Assembly: GCA_028284185.1 (NCBI GenBank)
Contig: JANQSG010000015.1
Span: 62,001-126,000, forward strand
Length of the DNA: 64,000 nucleotides
Direction of reading: 5' to 3'
Origin: Kangiella sp.
GTDB taxonomy: Bacteria; Pseudomonadota; Gammaproteobacteria; Enterobacterales; Kangiellaceae
Below, one piece after another: positions 9,804-20,633 of the stretch. How positions within the stretch are numbered: position 1 is the stretch's first letter; every line of letters starts with the position of its first letter. Made by a program: the position numbers and the translations under genes. The notes under the pieces are model-generated. The model did no database searches. It was not told where the DNA came from and saw only the letters and a list, made by a program, of their open reading frames with translations.

Positions 9804-10274
9804 ATGTTAAAAGAGCTGGGGCTGGTGATCGAAGCCAAAGATGATATGGTCATGGTGCAAACGGTGGCCAAGACTTCTTGTAATAGTTGTCAGGTCAATG
9901 CCAGCTGCGGCATTGGTATTATCAGTAAAGCTTTTGGTGAACGTTCTTTTATCACCCCAATGAACAACTCGATCAAAGCGCAAGAGGGCGATCAAGTGGA
10001 AGTGGGTATACCAGAAAATCTGGTGGTTAAGGCTTCTTTTCTGGTTTATTTATTACCCCTAACCTTGATGATTCTGGTCAGTTTGCTTGTCACTTATTTT
10101 TTTCCTGATATGCCTGAGATTTATCTAATGGGGATAGCTTTGGCAACTCTTATTTTTGGTTTTTATCGGGTTAAAAAAACTGGTGAAAAAATAAGCAAAA
10201 ACAAATATTTAGAGCCAGTTTTGTTAAGAATTGTCAAGAGACCCATTACTGTGAAACAAGTGGAAACATCTTAA
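9804..10274 (+). CDS. rseC: RseC/MucC family positive regulator of sigma E
   Basis: Cys cluster CNSCQVNASCG and two TMs. Confidence 0.85.
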   Translation: MLKELGLVIEAKDDMVMVQTVAKTSCNSCQVNASCGIGIISKAFGERSFITPMNNSIKAQEGDQVEVGIPENLVVKASFLVYLLPLTLMILVSLLVTYFFPDMPEIYLMGIALATLIFGFYRVKKTGEKISKNKYLEPVLLRIVKRPITVKQVETS

Positions 10275-10385
10275 GCTAAAATTTTGGATGTTTAATGGAA
10301 CCCATTGACTTTTTATTTTTCAAACCCCATACAGATTGACGTTAACCTTATCTTTTTCTAAGCAGGATCGGAGAGAGAATCATTT

Positions 10386-11690
10386 ATGAAAATTTATAAG
10401 ATGACAAAAAGCCTAACTCTATTTTTTATGGCTTTATTGATGGTCATTAGTAGTGTCCATTTAAAAGCGCAGTCATTTCCTGATTTCACAGGCCTGGTCG
10501 AGCAGATCCAGCCGAGCGTGGTGAGTATTAAGGTGGATGTGCGCCAGCGCGGCCGTATTGGTAAAGCGGGCGGTTCCGGCTTTATTATTGGCAAAGAGGG
10601 ATATATTCTAACCAATCATCATGTGGTTAATAACAGTGATCGGGTTTCGGTTAAATTATCCAATGGCCGTGAATACCAGGCGGAAATTATCGGTAGCGAT
10701 CAGCTGTCTGATGTAGCCTTGATCAAGATTGATGGCAAAGGTTTAAACTTAAAGCCAGTTAAACTGGGTAGTTCACGCAATTTAAAAGTGGGCGCATGGG
10801 TATTGGCTTTCGGAGCGCCGTTTAATTTAGAGCAGACTGTAACTGCGGGCATTGTCAGCGCTAAAGGACGCGGTAGTGTTGGTTCGCCTTTCGTGCCTTT
10901 TATTCAAACGGATGTGGCTATTAATAGCGGTAATTCCGGCGGCCCTTTAATTAACTTGGCTGGTGAAGTGGTTGGTATTAACTCCATGATTTATAACCCC
11001 ATGATCTCTACCGGTTTATCATTCTCTATTCCAATTGATCTGGCTGATTCGGTGAGTGAACAGCTGGCTGAATATGGTCAGGTGATCAGAGGGTATCTCG
11101 GCGTGCGCTACGAAGAAGTGGATGCGGGCATGGTGGATTATTTTGAATTGCCACAAGTTGGTGGAGCTTTGATTAATTTCGTAGAGAAAGAGTCACCTGC
11201 GGCTAAAGCAGGTATTAAGCGTGGCGATATTATTACTGAAATTGAAGGTAACCGGGTCAAAAATCATCAAGATTTACCTTATTATATTGCGCAAATGACG
11301 CCTGGTAGCAAAATTAAATTAAAGGGCTATCGCGACGGTAAGGCTAAAAGTTTTAAGGCGACTTTGGTTTCTCGTGAGGATAGTTTTGTTGCTGCTCGTC
11401 AGCAGGCTGATGAGAATCACTTTGGGGTTGAAGTTAAAAACATTGGTAATTTTATTCGACAACAGCTAGGCATTGATGCTGGTGTGGTGATAACCAAAGT
11501 GGAGCCAGGCAGCCCAGCACAAAGAGCCGGTATTTCGCAAGGTGATGTGATTACCGAAGTGAATCGTCATGAAATTAATAATGTACAAGATTTTTATCAG
11601 GTAATGGATAAGTTGAAGTCTGCCAGTAAACTGCTGGTTTTAGTGACCAGTCAAGCGGGCAGTGATTACCGGATTGTCTATCTTAATTAA
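10386..11690 (+). CDS. DegP/MucD-like periplasmic serine protease with two PDZ domains
   Basis: GSGFIIGKEGYILTNHHVV, catalytic NSGNSGGPL; C-terminal PDZ repeats. Confidence 0.92.
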   Translation: MKIYKMTKSLTLFFMALLMVISSVHLKAQSFPDFTGLVEQIQPSVVSIKVDVRQRGRIGKAGGSGFIIGKEGYILTNHHVVNNSDRVSVKLSNGREYQAEIIGSDQLSDVALIKIDGKGLNLKPVKLGSSRNLKVGAWVLAFGAPFNLEQTVTAGIVSAKGRGSVGSPFVPFIQTDVAINSGNSGGPLINLAGEVVGINSMIYNPMISTGLSFSIPIDLADSVSEQLAEYGQVIRGYLGVRYEEVDAGMVDYFELPQVGGALINFVEKESPAAKAGIKRGDIITEIEGNRVKNHQDLPYYIAQMTPGSKIKLKGYRDGKAKSFKATLVSREDSFVAARQQADENHFGVEVKNIGNFIRQQLGIDAGVVITKVEPGSPAQRAGISQGDVITEVNRHEINNVQDFYQVMDKLKSASKLLVLVTSQAGSDYRIVYLN

Positions 11691-11713
11691 TAACCTGGCT
11701 TGTAAATATTGTT

Positions 11714-11745
11714 GGGACCAGCCTGGTTAGGCTGGTCTTTTATTT
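11714..11745 (+). terminator. Rho-independent terminator
   Basis: GACCAGCCtggttaGGCTGGTCttttattt. Confidence 0.8.
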
Positions 11746-11824
11746 ATAGACCCTCAATGACCTTTTCCTATACAATAGGGCGCTTTGATTTTGGCTTTGT
11801 GCCTGCTAGGAAATTCCTATAACC

Positions 11825-13630
11825 ATGGCTTATACAGACTATATTCGAAACTTTTCCATTATTGCGCATATCGATCACGGCAAATCGACTTTGTCCGATC
11901 GTTTGATCCAGCATTGTGGCGGTTTGTCTGAGCGTGAAATGGAGGCGCAGGTTTTGGACTCTATGGATCTGGAGCGTGAGCGCGGCATTACTATTAAAGC
12001 ACAAAGCGTTACTTTGGATTATAAAGCCAAAGATGGCCATACCTATCAATTAAATTTTATTGATACGCCTGGCCATGTGGATTTTTCCTATGAAGTTTCT
12101 CGTTCTTTAGCCGCTTGCGAAGGCGCTTTATTGGTGGTGGATGCGGCGCAAGGGGTGGAGGCACAAACTCTGGCCAATTGTTATACCGCCATTGAGCAGG
12201 ATCTGGAAGTGGTTCCGGTGCTAAACAAAATTGACCTGCCGTCAGCAGATCCCGATCGGGTTATTCAGGAGATCGAAGATATTGTAGGTATTGAAGCGAT
12301 GGAAGCGGTGCAATGTTCGGCCAAAACCGGTGTTGGTATTGAAGAGTTGCTGGAGTCTATCGTTAAGGATATTCCGCCAGCTTATGGCGATCCAGATGCG
12401 CCGCTACAGGCTTTGATTATTGATTCCTGGTTTGATAATTATTTAGGTGTAGTGTCGCTAGTACGCGTTATGCAAGGCACCATTAGAAAGAATGACAAGA
12501 TGCAGGTGATGTCTACAGGTAAGAATCATCTGGTGGATCATGTGGGTATTTTTACTCCAAAGCGTCAGGACTTAAGTGAATTAAAAGCGGGCGAAGTGGG
12601 TTTTGTCATTGCTGGAATCAAGGAAATTCAGGGGGCGCCAGTGGGTGATACTATTACTTTGGCTAAAGAGCCCGCAGAAGCTCCTTTACCAGGTTTTAAA
12701 CAAGTTAAACCACAGGTTTACGCAGGCTTGTTCCCGGTAAATTCTGATGACTATGAAAGTTTCCGTGATGCTTTAGCCAAGTTAAGCCTTAATGATGCAT
12801 CGTTATTTTATGAGCCGGAAAATTCAACAGCTTTAGGCTTTGGTTTTCGTTGTGGCTTTTTAGGTATGCTACACATGGAAATTATCCAGGAGCGTTTGGA
12901 GCGCGAATATAACCTGGATCTGATCACCACAGCGCCAACGGTTATTTACGAGGTAGAAACCACCGATGGCGAAACCCTGTATGTGGATAATCCATCCAAA
13001 TTACCTCCAGTGTCTAATATTAAGGCCATTCGAGAACCAATTTGTGAAGCCAATATTTTAGTGCCACAAGAGCACTTGGGCTCGGTGATTACTCTGTGTG
13101 TGGAAAAGCGCGGCGTACAAACCAAGATGCATTATGCCGGTAATCAGGTCGCATTAAGTTATGACTTGCCAATGAATGAAGCGGTTCTCGATTTTTTTGA
13201 TCGCTTAAAGTCCGTCAGTCGTGGTTATGCTTCTTTGGACTATAGCTTTAAACGTTTCCAGGAAGATAAACTGGTGCGTACCGATATTTTAATTAATGGC
13301 GAGCGAGTGGATGCTTTGGCCTTGATTGTGCATGCCGATCAAGCTCAATACAAAGGGCGTGAACTGGTGGAAAAAATGAAGGAAATTATTCCACGCCAGA
13401 TGTTTGAAGTAGCCATTCAGGCAGCTATTGGCAACCATATTATTGCCCGTTCTACGGTCAAAGCTTTGCGTAAAAATGTACTGGCAAAGTGTTATGGTGG
13501 TGATGTTTCGCGTAAACGGAAATTGTTAGAGAAACAAAAAGCAGGTAAGAAGCGTATGAAGCAGGTGGGTAAGGTGGAAATTCCACAGGAAGCGTTTTTG
13601 GCAGTATTACATGTGGGCAAAGACAAATAA
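11825..13630 (+). CDS. lepA: Elongation factor 4 (LepA)
   Basis: [35 protein letters not shown]; canonical C-terminus. Confidence 0.98.
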   Translation: MAYTDYIRNFSIIAHIDHGKSTLSDRLIQHCGGLSEREMEAQVLDSMDLERERGITIKAQSVTLDYKAKDGHTYQLNFIDTPGHVDFSYEVSRSLAACEGALLVVDAAQGVEAQTLANCYTAIEQDLEVVPVLNKIDLPSADPDRVIQEIEDIVGIEAMEAVQCSAKTGVGIEELLESIVKDIPPAYGDPDAPLQALIIDSWFDNYLGVVSLVRVMQGTIRKNDKMQVMSTGKNHLVDHVGIFTPKRQDLSELKAGEVGFVIAGIKEIQGAPVGDTITLAKEPAEAPLPGFKQVKPQVYAGLFPVNSDDYESFRDALAKLSLNDASLFYEPENSTALGFGFRCGFLGMLHMEIIQERLEREYNLDLITTAPTVIYEVETTDGETLYVDNPSKLPPVSNIKAIREPICEANILVPQEHLGSVITLCVEKRGVQTKMHYAGNQVALSYDLPMNEAVLDFFDRLKSVSRGYASLDYSFKRFQEDKLVRTDILINGERVDALALIVHADQAQYKGRELVEKMKEIIPRQMFEVAIQAAIGNHIIARSTVKALRKNVLAKCYGGDVSRKRKLLEKQKAGKKRMKQVGKVEIPQEAFLAVLHVGKDK

Positions 13631-13708
13631 ACTAATTGTTACAATTGCTAAGAGTAAATTGGCAAACAATATCTATAATTAATGTGATTTAAAAATAAAA
13701 AGGCAGCT

Positions 13709-14641
13709 ATGGTATTTTACGATTTTGGATTTTATTTAACGGTTGGTGCCGTTATTACCGGTATTATTACCCTGATTGATAAGTTGAAGTGGCGCAAAGA
13801 ACGGGTTGCCAAAGGGTTAAAATATGATGAAAAAGGCAATGAAATCATGCCTTTTTATATTGATATTTCGCGTTCCATTTTTCCGATTATTCTATTCGTT
13901 TTAGTGCTACGCTCTTTTGTTTATGAACCTTATCGTATTCCTTCGGGCAGCATGAATCCAGGGCTGTATGATGGTGATTTTATTCTGGTTAATAAGTATG
14001 ATTATGGGATCCGTCTGCCCATTACCAATACTCAGATTATTCCAGTGGGTGAACCACAGCGCGGTGATGTTATCGTTTTTCATCCACCAAAATTAGATAA
14101 TCCAAATGAGGCCATTCAACCAGCTTATATTAAAAGGCTTTACGGTTTGCCGGGCGATACTTTACGTTGGGATAAGGGCACTTTAACTATTGAGCCAAAA
14201 TGTGAAGCTGATGAAAAGTGTGAGTCAATAGTGGTTAAACCGGAACTAGTTTCAGAACAGGCGCCAGAGTTAGTTCAGGGACAATACCAGTTTAATTTAT
14301 TCAAACAAAATGTCGATGGCAAAGAACATCAATTATTATTTTATAAACCAGAATATGGTTATGAAGTTTATCGTCAATATCAGCATAAAACGGCCTTAAA
14401 TAACAACTGGAGTTATGTGATTCCGGAAGGTAAGTATTTTGCAATGGGTGATCATAGAGACAATAGCCGTGATATTCGTTATTGGCTCAGTCAGAATTCG
14501 GATGCTTTTATTGATCGCGAAGCTATTATAGGAAGGGCGGCTGCCAAGTGGCTTTTTATTACCTTTACCGATGAGCCAGTTTTGTTTGGCTGGCATTTAC
14601 CAAAGGGCATAAGTTTTGGTAGAGTAGGGGCTATCAAATAA
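13709..14641 (+). CDS. lepB: Signal peptidase I
   Basis: PSGSMNPGLYDGDFILVNKY, GDVIVFHPP, MGDHRDNSRDIRYW. Confidence 0.96.
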   Translation: MVFYDFGFYLTVGAVITGIITLIDKLKWRKERVAKGLKYDEKGNEIMPFYIDISRSIFPIILFVLVLRSFVYEPYRIPSGSMNPGLYDGDFILVNKYDYGIRLPITNTQIIPVGEPQRGDVIVFHPPKLDNPNEAIQPAYIKRLYGLPGDTLRWDKGTLTIEPKCEADEKCESIVVKPELVSEQAPELVQGQYQFNLFKQNVDGKEHQLLFYKPEYGYEVYRQYQHKTALNNNWSYVIPEGKYFAMGDHRDNSRDIRYWLSQNSDAFIDREAIIGRAAAKWLFITFTDEPVLFGWHLPKGISFGRVGAIK

Positions 14642-14658
14642 GGAACGAGGATAACAAG

Positions 14659-15048
14659 ATGCAATCAAATGGGGTTAAAAAGATGTTAAATAACAAGTAT
14701 CTTCAAGGTGCTACAGCCGCAGGCTGGTTGATTATTGTTATGGTAGTTTTATTCTTTATTTATATTACTATCAAGTTAGTACCAGTTTATATGGAGTATG
14801 GTAGCATTAAAAGCTCCATGACTTCTTTATATGAGCAGAAAGTAGCTGGCGAAACCAATGGCAAAATTAAAGATTTGCTGCAACGCCGCTTTGATATCAA
14901 CAGTATAGATTCCATTAAAGGGCGAGATGCAAAGATTAAAGCAACTCCACAAGGAAAAACTTTGGTGATTAAATACGACAAAGTAGTACCTTTATTTGGT
15001 AATGTCAGTGCGCTGGTTCAATTTGAACACGAACAACCTCTACAATAA
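14659..15048 (+). CDS. DUF4845 family protein
   Basis: Single N-terminal TM; conserved position between lepB and rnc. Confidence 0.8.
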   Translation: MQSNGVKKMLNNKYLQGATAAGWLIIVMVVLFFIYITIKLVPVYMEYGSIKSSMTSLYEQKVAGETNGKIKDLLQRRFDINSIDSIKGRDAKIKATPQGKTLVIKYDKVVPLFGNVSALVQFEHEQPLQ

Positions 15049-15085
15049 ATTCTAAAAAAACAAGATGCTTTAATGTCCATTACTT

Positions 15086-15787
15086 ATGCCTAATAAGAAA
15101 AGTTTGCAAGAACGGTTATTAAAGCGTCTTGATTATCAATTCTCTAATCCAAAACTTTTCAAACAAGCCTTAACCCACCGTAGTGCCAGCGGTGCTCATA
15201 ATGAGCGCTTGGAATTTTTGGGTGATGCCATTCTTGGTATGGTCATTGCTGAGGCCTTATTTAGTAAATTTCCCAAAGTTGATGAAGGAAAGCTGAGTCG
15301 TCTGCGCTCAAGTCTGGTTAGAGGGAAAACCCTGTCGGAATTAGCACAAGAGTTAGCGTTAGGCGATTGTTTATATCTGGGAGAAGGTGAGTTAAAAACG
15401 GGCGGTTATCGTCGCGGCTCTATTTTAGCGGATGCATTCGAAGCTTTGCTTGGAGCTGTATATTTGGATTCGGATTTTTTAGCAACTAAGACACTAATTT
15501 TGGAGCTTTACAAAAGTCGTATCGATGCCATGTCTTTAGATACGGTGGTGAAAGATCCTAAAACCCGGTTGCAAGAGTGGTTGCAATCTCGTAAAGCAGC
15601 TTTGCCAGAATATGAAATGGATAAAGTTACCGGAGAAGCTCACCAACAAAAATTTTTCGTTTCCTGCCGAGTAGATTTTCAGGGTGAAAAAATCACCAAA
15701 GGCAAGGGTTCCAGTCGCCGCAATGCCGAGCAACAGGCTGCCGAAAAATTACTTAACCTATTGCTTGATACACAAAAGGCTTCCTGA
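15086..15787 (+). CDS. rnc: Ribonuclease III
   Basis: NERLEFLGDAILGMVIAE catalytic motif and C-terminal dsRBD. Confidence 0.97.
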   Translation: MPNKKSLQERLLKRLDYQFSNPKLFKQALTHRSASGAHNERLEFLGDAILGMVIAEALFSKFPKVDEGKLSRLRSSLVRGKTLSELAQELALGDCLYLGEGELKTGGYRRGSILADAFEALLGAVYLDSDFLATKTLILELYKSRIDAMSLDTVVKDPKTRLQEWLQSRKAALPEYEMDKVTGEAHQQKFFVSCRVDFQGEKITKGKGSSRRNAEQQAAEKLLNLLLDTQKAS

Positions 15788-16698
15788 TGGGTTTGGATAC
15801 CAATCCAGATTTTCGCTGTGGTTATGTAGCTGTGTTAGGTCGCCCTAACGTGGGTAAATCGACTTTAATGAACCATATTCTGGGACAAAAGGTCAGTATT
15901 ACCTCACGCAAGCCGCAAACCACGCGCCATCGAGTGTTAGGCATTTATACTGACAAGGATGCACAGATTTTATTTGTTGATACGCCCGGGATCCATAAAA
16001 AGGAAGCGCGCACTATTAATCGTTATATGAACCGTGCCGCCATGAGTTCGATTGATTATGTGGATATTGTAGTTTTTGTGGTGGATGGCACCATTTGGAG
16101 TGAAGATGATGAACATGCTTTGCAAAAACTCAAAGAAGCGAATTGCAAAAGTATTTTGTTCGTGAATAAAGTTGATAAGATCAAAAATAAAGAAGAGTTG
16201 CTACCATTTTTAGAAGAGCTTGCTAAAAAACATAATTTTGACAAGGTTTTTCCAGGTTCAGCGCTAAAAGGCGATAATTTAGAATCATTATTAGAAACGC
16301 TGAAAAAGTGGTTACCGCAAGGCGATTTATTTTATCCGGAAGATTATATTACTGATCGTAGTTCACGTTTTATGGCAGCAGAATTAGTGCGGGAAAAATT
16401 GATGCGTACTCTTGGTGATGAATTGCCGTATTCTGCTACGGTCGAAATAGAACAATTTAAACAGCAGGATAATGGGGTACTACGAATTAATGCCTTGATT
16501 TTGGTGGAACGTAACAGCCAAAAATCAATTTTGATTGGTAAAGCTGGTTCACGCTTAAAGCAAATTGGCCGTGATGCACGGATTGATATGGAAGAGCAGT
16601 TTGGGCAGAAAGTTTTCCTGGAAATATGGGTTAAGGTTAAAGATGGGTGGGCGGATGATGAGCGGGCGTTGCGTTCTCTCGGTTACGATGATTTGTAG
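15787..16698 (+). CDS. era: GTPase Era
   Basis: [34 protein letters not shown] domain; overlaps the rnc stop codon. Confidence 0.97.
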   Translation: MGLDTNPDFRCGYVAVLGRPNVGKSTLMNHILGQKVSITSRKPQTTRHRVLGIYTDKDAQILFVDTPGIHKKEARTINRYMNRAAMSSIDYVDIVVFVVDGTIWSEDDEHALQKLKEANCKSILFVNKVDKIKNKEELLPFLEELAKKHNFDKVFPGSALKGDNLESLLETLKKWLPQGDLFYPEDYITDRSSRFMAAELVREKLMRTLGDELPYSATVEIEQFKQQDNGVLRINALILVERNSQKSILIGKAGSRLKQIGRDARIDMEEQFGQKVFLEIWVKVKDGWADDERALRSLGYDDL

Positions 16699-16706
16699 TA
16701 TTATGG

Positions 16707-16800
16707 TTATTTCCCCATTTTTCTTCGTTAAAAAGAAAAGCCAAAATACTCACTTATTAGTATAAGCTCCGTGTTTTTCTTTTCTTTTTGCCTCGAATAA
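16707..16800 (+). ncRNA. Structured 3'-UTR element, copy A (family with 34913-35027 and 48278-48377)
   Basis: TTTCTTCGTT; AAAAAGAAAAG(16730-16740)/CTTTTCTTTTT(16779-16789); CTTAT(16753-16757)/ATAAG(16762-16766); TGCCTCGAA. Begins about 8 nt after the era stop. Confidence 0.6.
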
Positions 16801-16841
16801 TGAAAAAATATCTCATAAGGTAAAAATATAAAGATAAACTA

Positions 16842-16876
16842 GGTCATTGCGAGGAGAGCTTGCTCGACGCGTCAAC
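16842..16876. repeat. REP-like fragment
   Basis: GTCATTGCGAGGAGAGCTTGCTCGACGCG resembles the other extragenic repeats in the window. Confidence 0.55.
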
Positions 16877-16906
16877 CTTTTAAGGTGATTTTAAATTTGT
16901 TTAAAA

Positions 16907-17629
16907 ATGTCTAAAGATAATTCGACTAACGCTTTTATCCTCCACACTCGGCCTTTTAAGGAGACAAGTTTGTTGGTGGAAGCTTTTAGCCAAGAAGAAG
17001 GACGAGTCAGTTTAGTGGCAAAAGGTGCTCGTTCAACTTCTAACAAAAATCAAAAGCGAGCGCTATTACAACCTTTTACGCCGTTGCAAATTAGCTGGTC
17101 GGGTAAAAGCAATCTTAAAAATTTAATTCAAGTGGACTCAAATGGTTTGCCTTTTAAGTTAACTGGTATTCCTAATCTTTGCGGGCTTTACTTAAATGAG
17201 TTACTTCTCAAGTTGCTTATTCAGTGGGATCCGCATCCTGAACTATTTGATATTTACACCGAAGCCATTAGACAGTTGGCTGCAGACTCAAAACCTCAGG
17301 TTATTTTAAGGGAGTTTGAACTTTATTTAATTGAGGAGTTGGGTTATGGAATTGATTGGTCTGCGGACAGTTATGGTGATTTGATTCAATCACAAAGCCA
17401 ATATACCTATATTCCACAGCAAGGTTTTTTATTGGTATCGTTAGTTTCTGCAGGTGTTATAACTTTTCCTGGTCAGCTTATTCGAGCCGTAGCTGATCAG
17501 GATTGGCAGCAAAAAGGCGCTTTGGCTTTAGCCAGAAGTATTAATAAAAATATTATTGACCAGCTATTGGATGGTAGAGAGCTAAATAGTCGAAAACTTT
17601 TGCAACAAACACTTGCACTTCAATCCTAA
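16907..17629 (+). CDS. recO: DNA repair protein RecO
   Basis: AFILHTRPFKETSLLVEAFSQEEGRVSLVAKGAR; between era and pdxJ. Confidence 0.93.
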   Translation: MSKDNSTNAFILHTRPFKETSLLVEAFSQEEGRVSLVAKGARSTSNKNQKRALLQPFTPLQISWSGKSNLKNLIQVDSNGLPFKLTGIPNLCGLYLNELLLKLLIQWDPHPELFDIYTEAIRQLAADSKPQVILREFELYLIEELGYGIDWSADSYGDLIQSQSQYTYIPQQGFLLVSLVSAGVITFPGQLIRAVADQDWQQKGALALARSINKNIIDQLLDGRELNSRKLLQQTLALQS

Positions 17630-17689
17630 GCTTACTAGCCTATCACTATAATTTTAGCCAATGCTGAGGATCTCAAAGAGGGTATAAAA

Positions 17690-18448
17690 ATGAGCTCAAC
17701 TCCAAATTTTCAGCCAATTCTTTTAGGGGTTAATATTGACCATATTGCAACTTTGCGCAATGCACGCGGTACTGATTATCCTGATCCGGTTCAAGCGGCT
17801 TTTATAGCCGAGCAAAATGGCGCGGATGGTATTACTATTCATCTGCGTGAAGATCGTCGTCATATCACTGATCGTGATGTAGAGTTGTTGGCTAATATCA
17901 TTCAGACGCGAATGAATCTGGAAATGGCAGTCACCGATGAGATGTTATCCATTGCGGAAAAAATCAAGCCGACTTATGCGTGTTTAGTACCTGAGAAGCG
18001 TGAGGAACTGACAACTGAAGGTGGCTTAGATGTTAAAAGCCAAGAGTCAAAAATTAAAGAAGCTTGCCATCGTATGGCAGAAGCGGGTATCAAAGTATCA
18101 CTTTTTATTGATGCCAACGAAGCACAAATCGATGCTGCTGCAAGAACTGGCGCTGAATATATTGAGTTACATACGGGTGAATATGCCGATGCTGCTTCTG
18201 AACAAGCTCAGCAAGAAGAGTTAGTCCGTATTCAACATGGCGTTACCCACGCAGTTAATGAAGGTTTATTGGTCAATGCGGGACATGGCTTGCATTATCA
18301 TAATGTACAAGCAATTGCAGCCATTCCGGATATTATTGAATTAAACATTGGCCATGCCATTATTGGTCGTGCGGTTCTATCGGGTTTGAATAAAGCGGTT
18401 TACGATATGAAGAAATTAATGATCGAAGCCCGTCAGTCGGCTAATTAG
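17690..18448 (+). CDS. pdxJ: Pyridoxine 5'-phosphate synthase
   Basis: [41 protein letters not shown]. Confidence 0.97.
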   Translation: MSSTPNFQPILLGVNIDHIATLRNARGTDYPDPVQAAFIAEQNGADGITIHLREDRRHITDRDVELLANIIQTRMNLEMAVTDEMLSIAEKIKPTYACLVPEKREELTTEGGLDVKSQESKIKEACHRMAEAGIKVSLFIDANEAQIDAAARTGAEYIELHTGEYADAASEQAQQEELVRIQHGVTHAVNEGLLVNAGHGLHYHNVQAIAAIPDIIELNIGHAIIGRAVLSGLNKAVYDMKKLMIEARQSAN

Positions 18449-18472
18449 GTCTGATTTTATAAAGGGCTAAAA

Positions 18473-18865
18473 ATGATCTTTGGAATTGGCACAGACATTA
18501 TTGCTTTACAAAGAATTGAACAATCACTAGAGCGACATGGTGACAAATTTGCTGAGCGCATTTTGTCTGAATCTGAGCTTGTTGAATATCAGGAACTGCC
18601 AGGAAAACACCCTAAAAGCAAAGTGGCTTTTTTGGCAAAACGTTTCGCGGCTAAAGAAGCTATTTCAAAAGCATTAGGTACCGGAATGCGTAAAGGTATC
18701 GACTTTGTGCAGTTTTCGATTTCCCACGATGCGTTAGGTAAACCAGTGGTTACCTTATCGGGTAAAGCCCAAACCTGGGCAAAACAAAACCATATCCAAA
18801 AAGTTCAAGTCACCATTTCTGATGAAAAACACTATGCAGTGGCTTTTGCAATAGCGGAAGGTTAA
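18473..18865 (+). CDS. acpS: Holo-[acyl-carrier-protein] synthase
   Basis: [16 protein letters not shown] and [14 protein letters not shown]. Confidence 0.96.
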   Translation: MIFGIGTDIIALQRIEQSLERHGDKFAERILSESELVEYQELPGKHPKSKVAFLAKRFAAKEAISKALGTGMRKGIDFVQFSISHDALGKPVVTLSGKAQTWAKQNHIQKVQVTISDEKHYAVAFAIAEG

Positions 18866-18875
18866 GGAGCGAAGT

Positions 18876-19511
18876 TTGAAATATCTTTTAATTTTAATAG
18901 TTATGTTGCTTGCAGAAATAAGTTATGCAGAAAGCGATAGAGTCATTGTTATTGTTGGAGAGTTTCATAGTATTAAAGAACTGCCAGATCTTTGTGATGT
19001 TGAAGAGCAAAAAGCGAATGAAGCTCATGAGAAAGAAAAGGCTTGTATTACAATGGACTTGCTATATGAAGCATCATATCAAATAGAAGATATACTGTAT
19101 GGCGAGTATGAACATAAGAAAATTACATTCAAACTTGCTGACCATTATGGAGAACCAGATTTTGCTGAGTTCAAAATGGCGCTATTATTTATTCATATAA
19201 CTAAAGATGGTAACTACTTATCTAAATATATGGGCTTTCCACTTTTTAATACAGTAGATGGTGATAGAGCTATGTGCGGTATTCCTTATAAAGATGCTGA
19301 AGAGCACATTGAAAGTATTATATTTAAAAAAGATGTGGTTTTTGCAGATATGAGTATTTATAGTTCAGAGTACTTTTTGAGGTATTATGACGAACGGTAC
19401 TATGAAGTGAAAAATAATAAGATTGTATGTAAAGCTGGAATTAGACAAAAGAAGCTTTTTGAATATATTAAAAAAGGAATTATGAAAAACCGTGGTTATG
19501 ATCTGAATTAG
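18876..19511 (+). CDS. Hypothetical secreted protein
   Basis: Signal peptide MKYLLILIVMLLAEISYA; family not recognised. Confidence 0.6.
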   Translation: MKYLLILIVMLLAEISYAESDRVIVIVGEFHSIKELPDLCDVEEQKANEAHEKEKACITMDLLYEASYQIEDILYGEYEHKKITFKLADHYGEPDFAEFKMALLFIHITKDGNYLSKYMGFPLFNTVDGDRAMCGIPYKDAEEHIESIIFKKDVVFADMSIYSSEYFLRYYDERYYEVKNNKIVCKAGIRQKKLFEYIKKGIMKNRGYDLN

Positions 19512-19532
19512 TAAGGAAAATAGTTAACGACT

Positions 19533-19650
19533 GGGACATCATTTCTTATCAAATACATCTTTGTACTCTAATTTTGGGGCTTGATTTGCCATTCAAAATT
19601 GCTCCAGTAATTTTGTGGGTTTGTTTTCTTTGGACAAGCAAACGGCCATA
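19533..19650 (+). repeat. Partial copy of the multi-hairpin intergenic element at 35131-35395
   Basis: GGGACATCATTTCTTATCAAATACATCTTTGTA...TTGCCATTCAAAATTGCTCCAGTAATTTTGTGGG...GTTTTCTTTGGACAAGCAAA aligns with 35269-35380. Confidence 0.7.
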
Positions 19651-19739
19651 GGAAGTCTCTTAGAGAGAAAATAAACAAATAAAACAGTAGTAAGATTATT
19701 TTTTAAGGTGCTTTATCGATTAACTCATACAGTTAATAT

Positions 19740-19770
19740 TAGATCCCAGCCTTCGCTGGAATGACACAAA
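19740..19770. repeat. REP-like half element
   Basis: AGATCCCAGCCTTCGCTGGAATGACAC with hairpin CCAGCcttcGCTGG. Confidence 0.5.
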
Positions 19771-19775
19771 TAAAA

Positions 19776-20621
19776 TCAATCCAAAAACAAATCCTTCTTA
19801 ATATGCTCTTCAAACTCTGGGTTATAAGCATATTTAGTAAAGTCAGTTTCACCAGCAGCTTTCAACACTTCTTCGTCAATCAACCATAGGCCTGTGTAGT
19901 TTTGGCTGGGGTGGGTCAATATCACTTTAGCGGCATCGGCCATAATGGCAGGGGTTCTAGCATAATTGAGCGTTTCTTTATTGCCAACAGCAAATTCAAT
20001 CGCGGCGGTGGCGATATAAGTTTGCGGCCATAGGGTATTCACTGCGATACCGTACTCTTTGAACTCTTCCGACATACCTTTGGATAAGATACTCATGCCG
20101 TATTTGGATAGGGTATAAGGTGAGTAATCCTTGAGCCATTTAATAGCTAAATTAACCGGTGGCGAAAGGCTTAAAATATGTGGATTGTCTGAGTGTTTGA
20201 GATAGGGCAGCGCATAATGGGCAAAGGCATAAACTGCACGTGAATTAATTTGTTGCATCAGGTCATAACGCACTGGTGAAGTATCTTCGACTTTGGTTAA
20301 ACTGATAGCGCCAGCATTATTTACTACAATATCAATACCGCCAAACTGCTCGGCTACAGATTTGCAAAGCTTCCTAATGGCTTTTTCATCGCGAACATCT
20401 AACTGAACTGCAACTGCACGACCACCGATATTTTCAATTTCTTGGGCAACCGAGTGAATAGTACCTGGCAGTTTTGGGTGTGGTTCAGCAGATTTAGCAG
20501 CAATAATAACAATAGCACCGTCTTTGGCGCAGCTAATCGCTATCTCTCGGCCAATACCGCGACTGGCCCCTGTGATGATAGCGACTTTGTCTTTTAATGA
20601 AGTGTTATTAATGTTTGGCAT
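19776..20621 (-). CDS. SDR family oxidoreductase
   Basis: VAIITGASRGIGREIA; NNAGA; YTLSKYG. Start set to MPNINNTS (20621), because the longer track start (20639) lies in a repeat. Confidence 0.85.
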   Translation of the reverse strand: MPNINNTSLKDKVAIITGASRGIGREIAISCAKDGAIVIIAAKSAEPHPKLPGTIHSVAQEIENIGGRAVAVQLDVRDEKAIRKLCKSVAEQFGGIDIVVNNAGAISLTKVEDTSPVRYDLMQQINSRAVYAFAHYALPYLKHSDNPHILSLSPPVNLAIKWLKDYSPYTLSKYGMSILSKGMSEEFKEYGIAVNTLWPQTYIATAAIEFAVGNKETLNYARTPAIMADAAKVILTHPSQNYTGLWLIDEEVLKAAGETDFTKYAYNPEFEEHIKKDLFLD

Positions 20622-20633
20622 GGCCTTAAATCC

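Noticed and set aside
16700-16800. attC-like integron recombination sites in the covarying elements
   Set aside because: No R'/R'' core (RYYYAAC/GTTRRRY) arrangement, no cassette ORFs and no integrase in the window.
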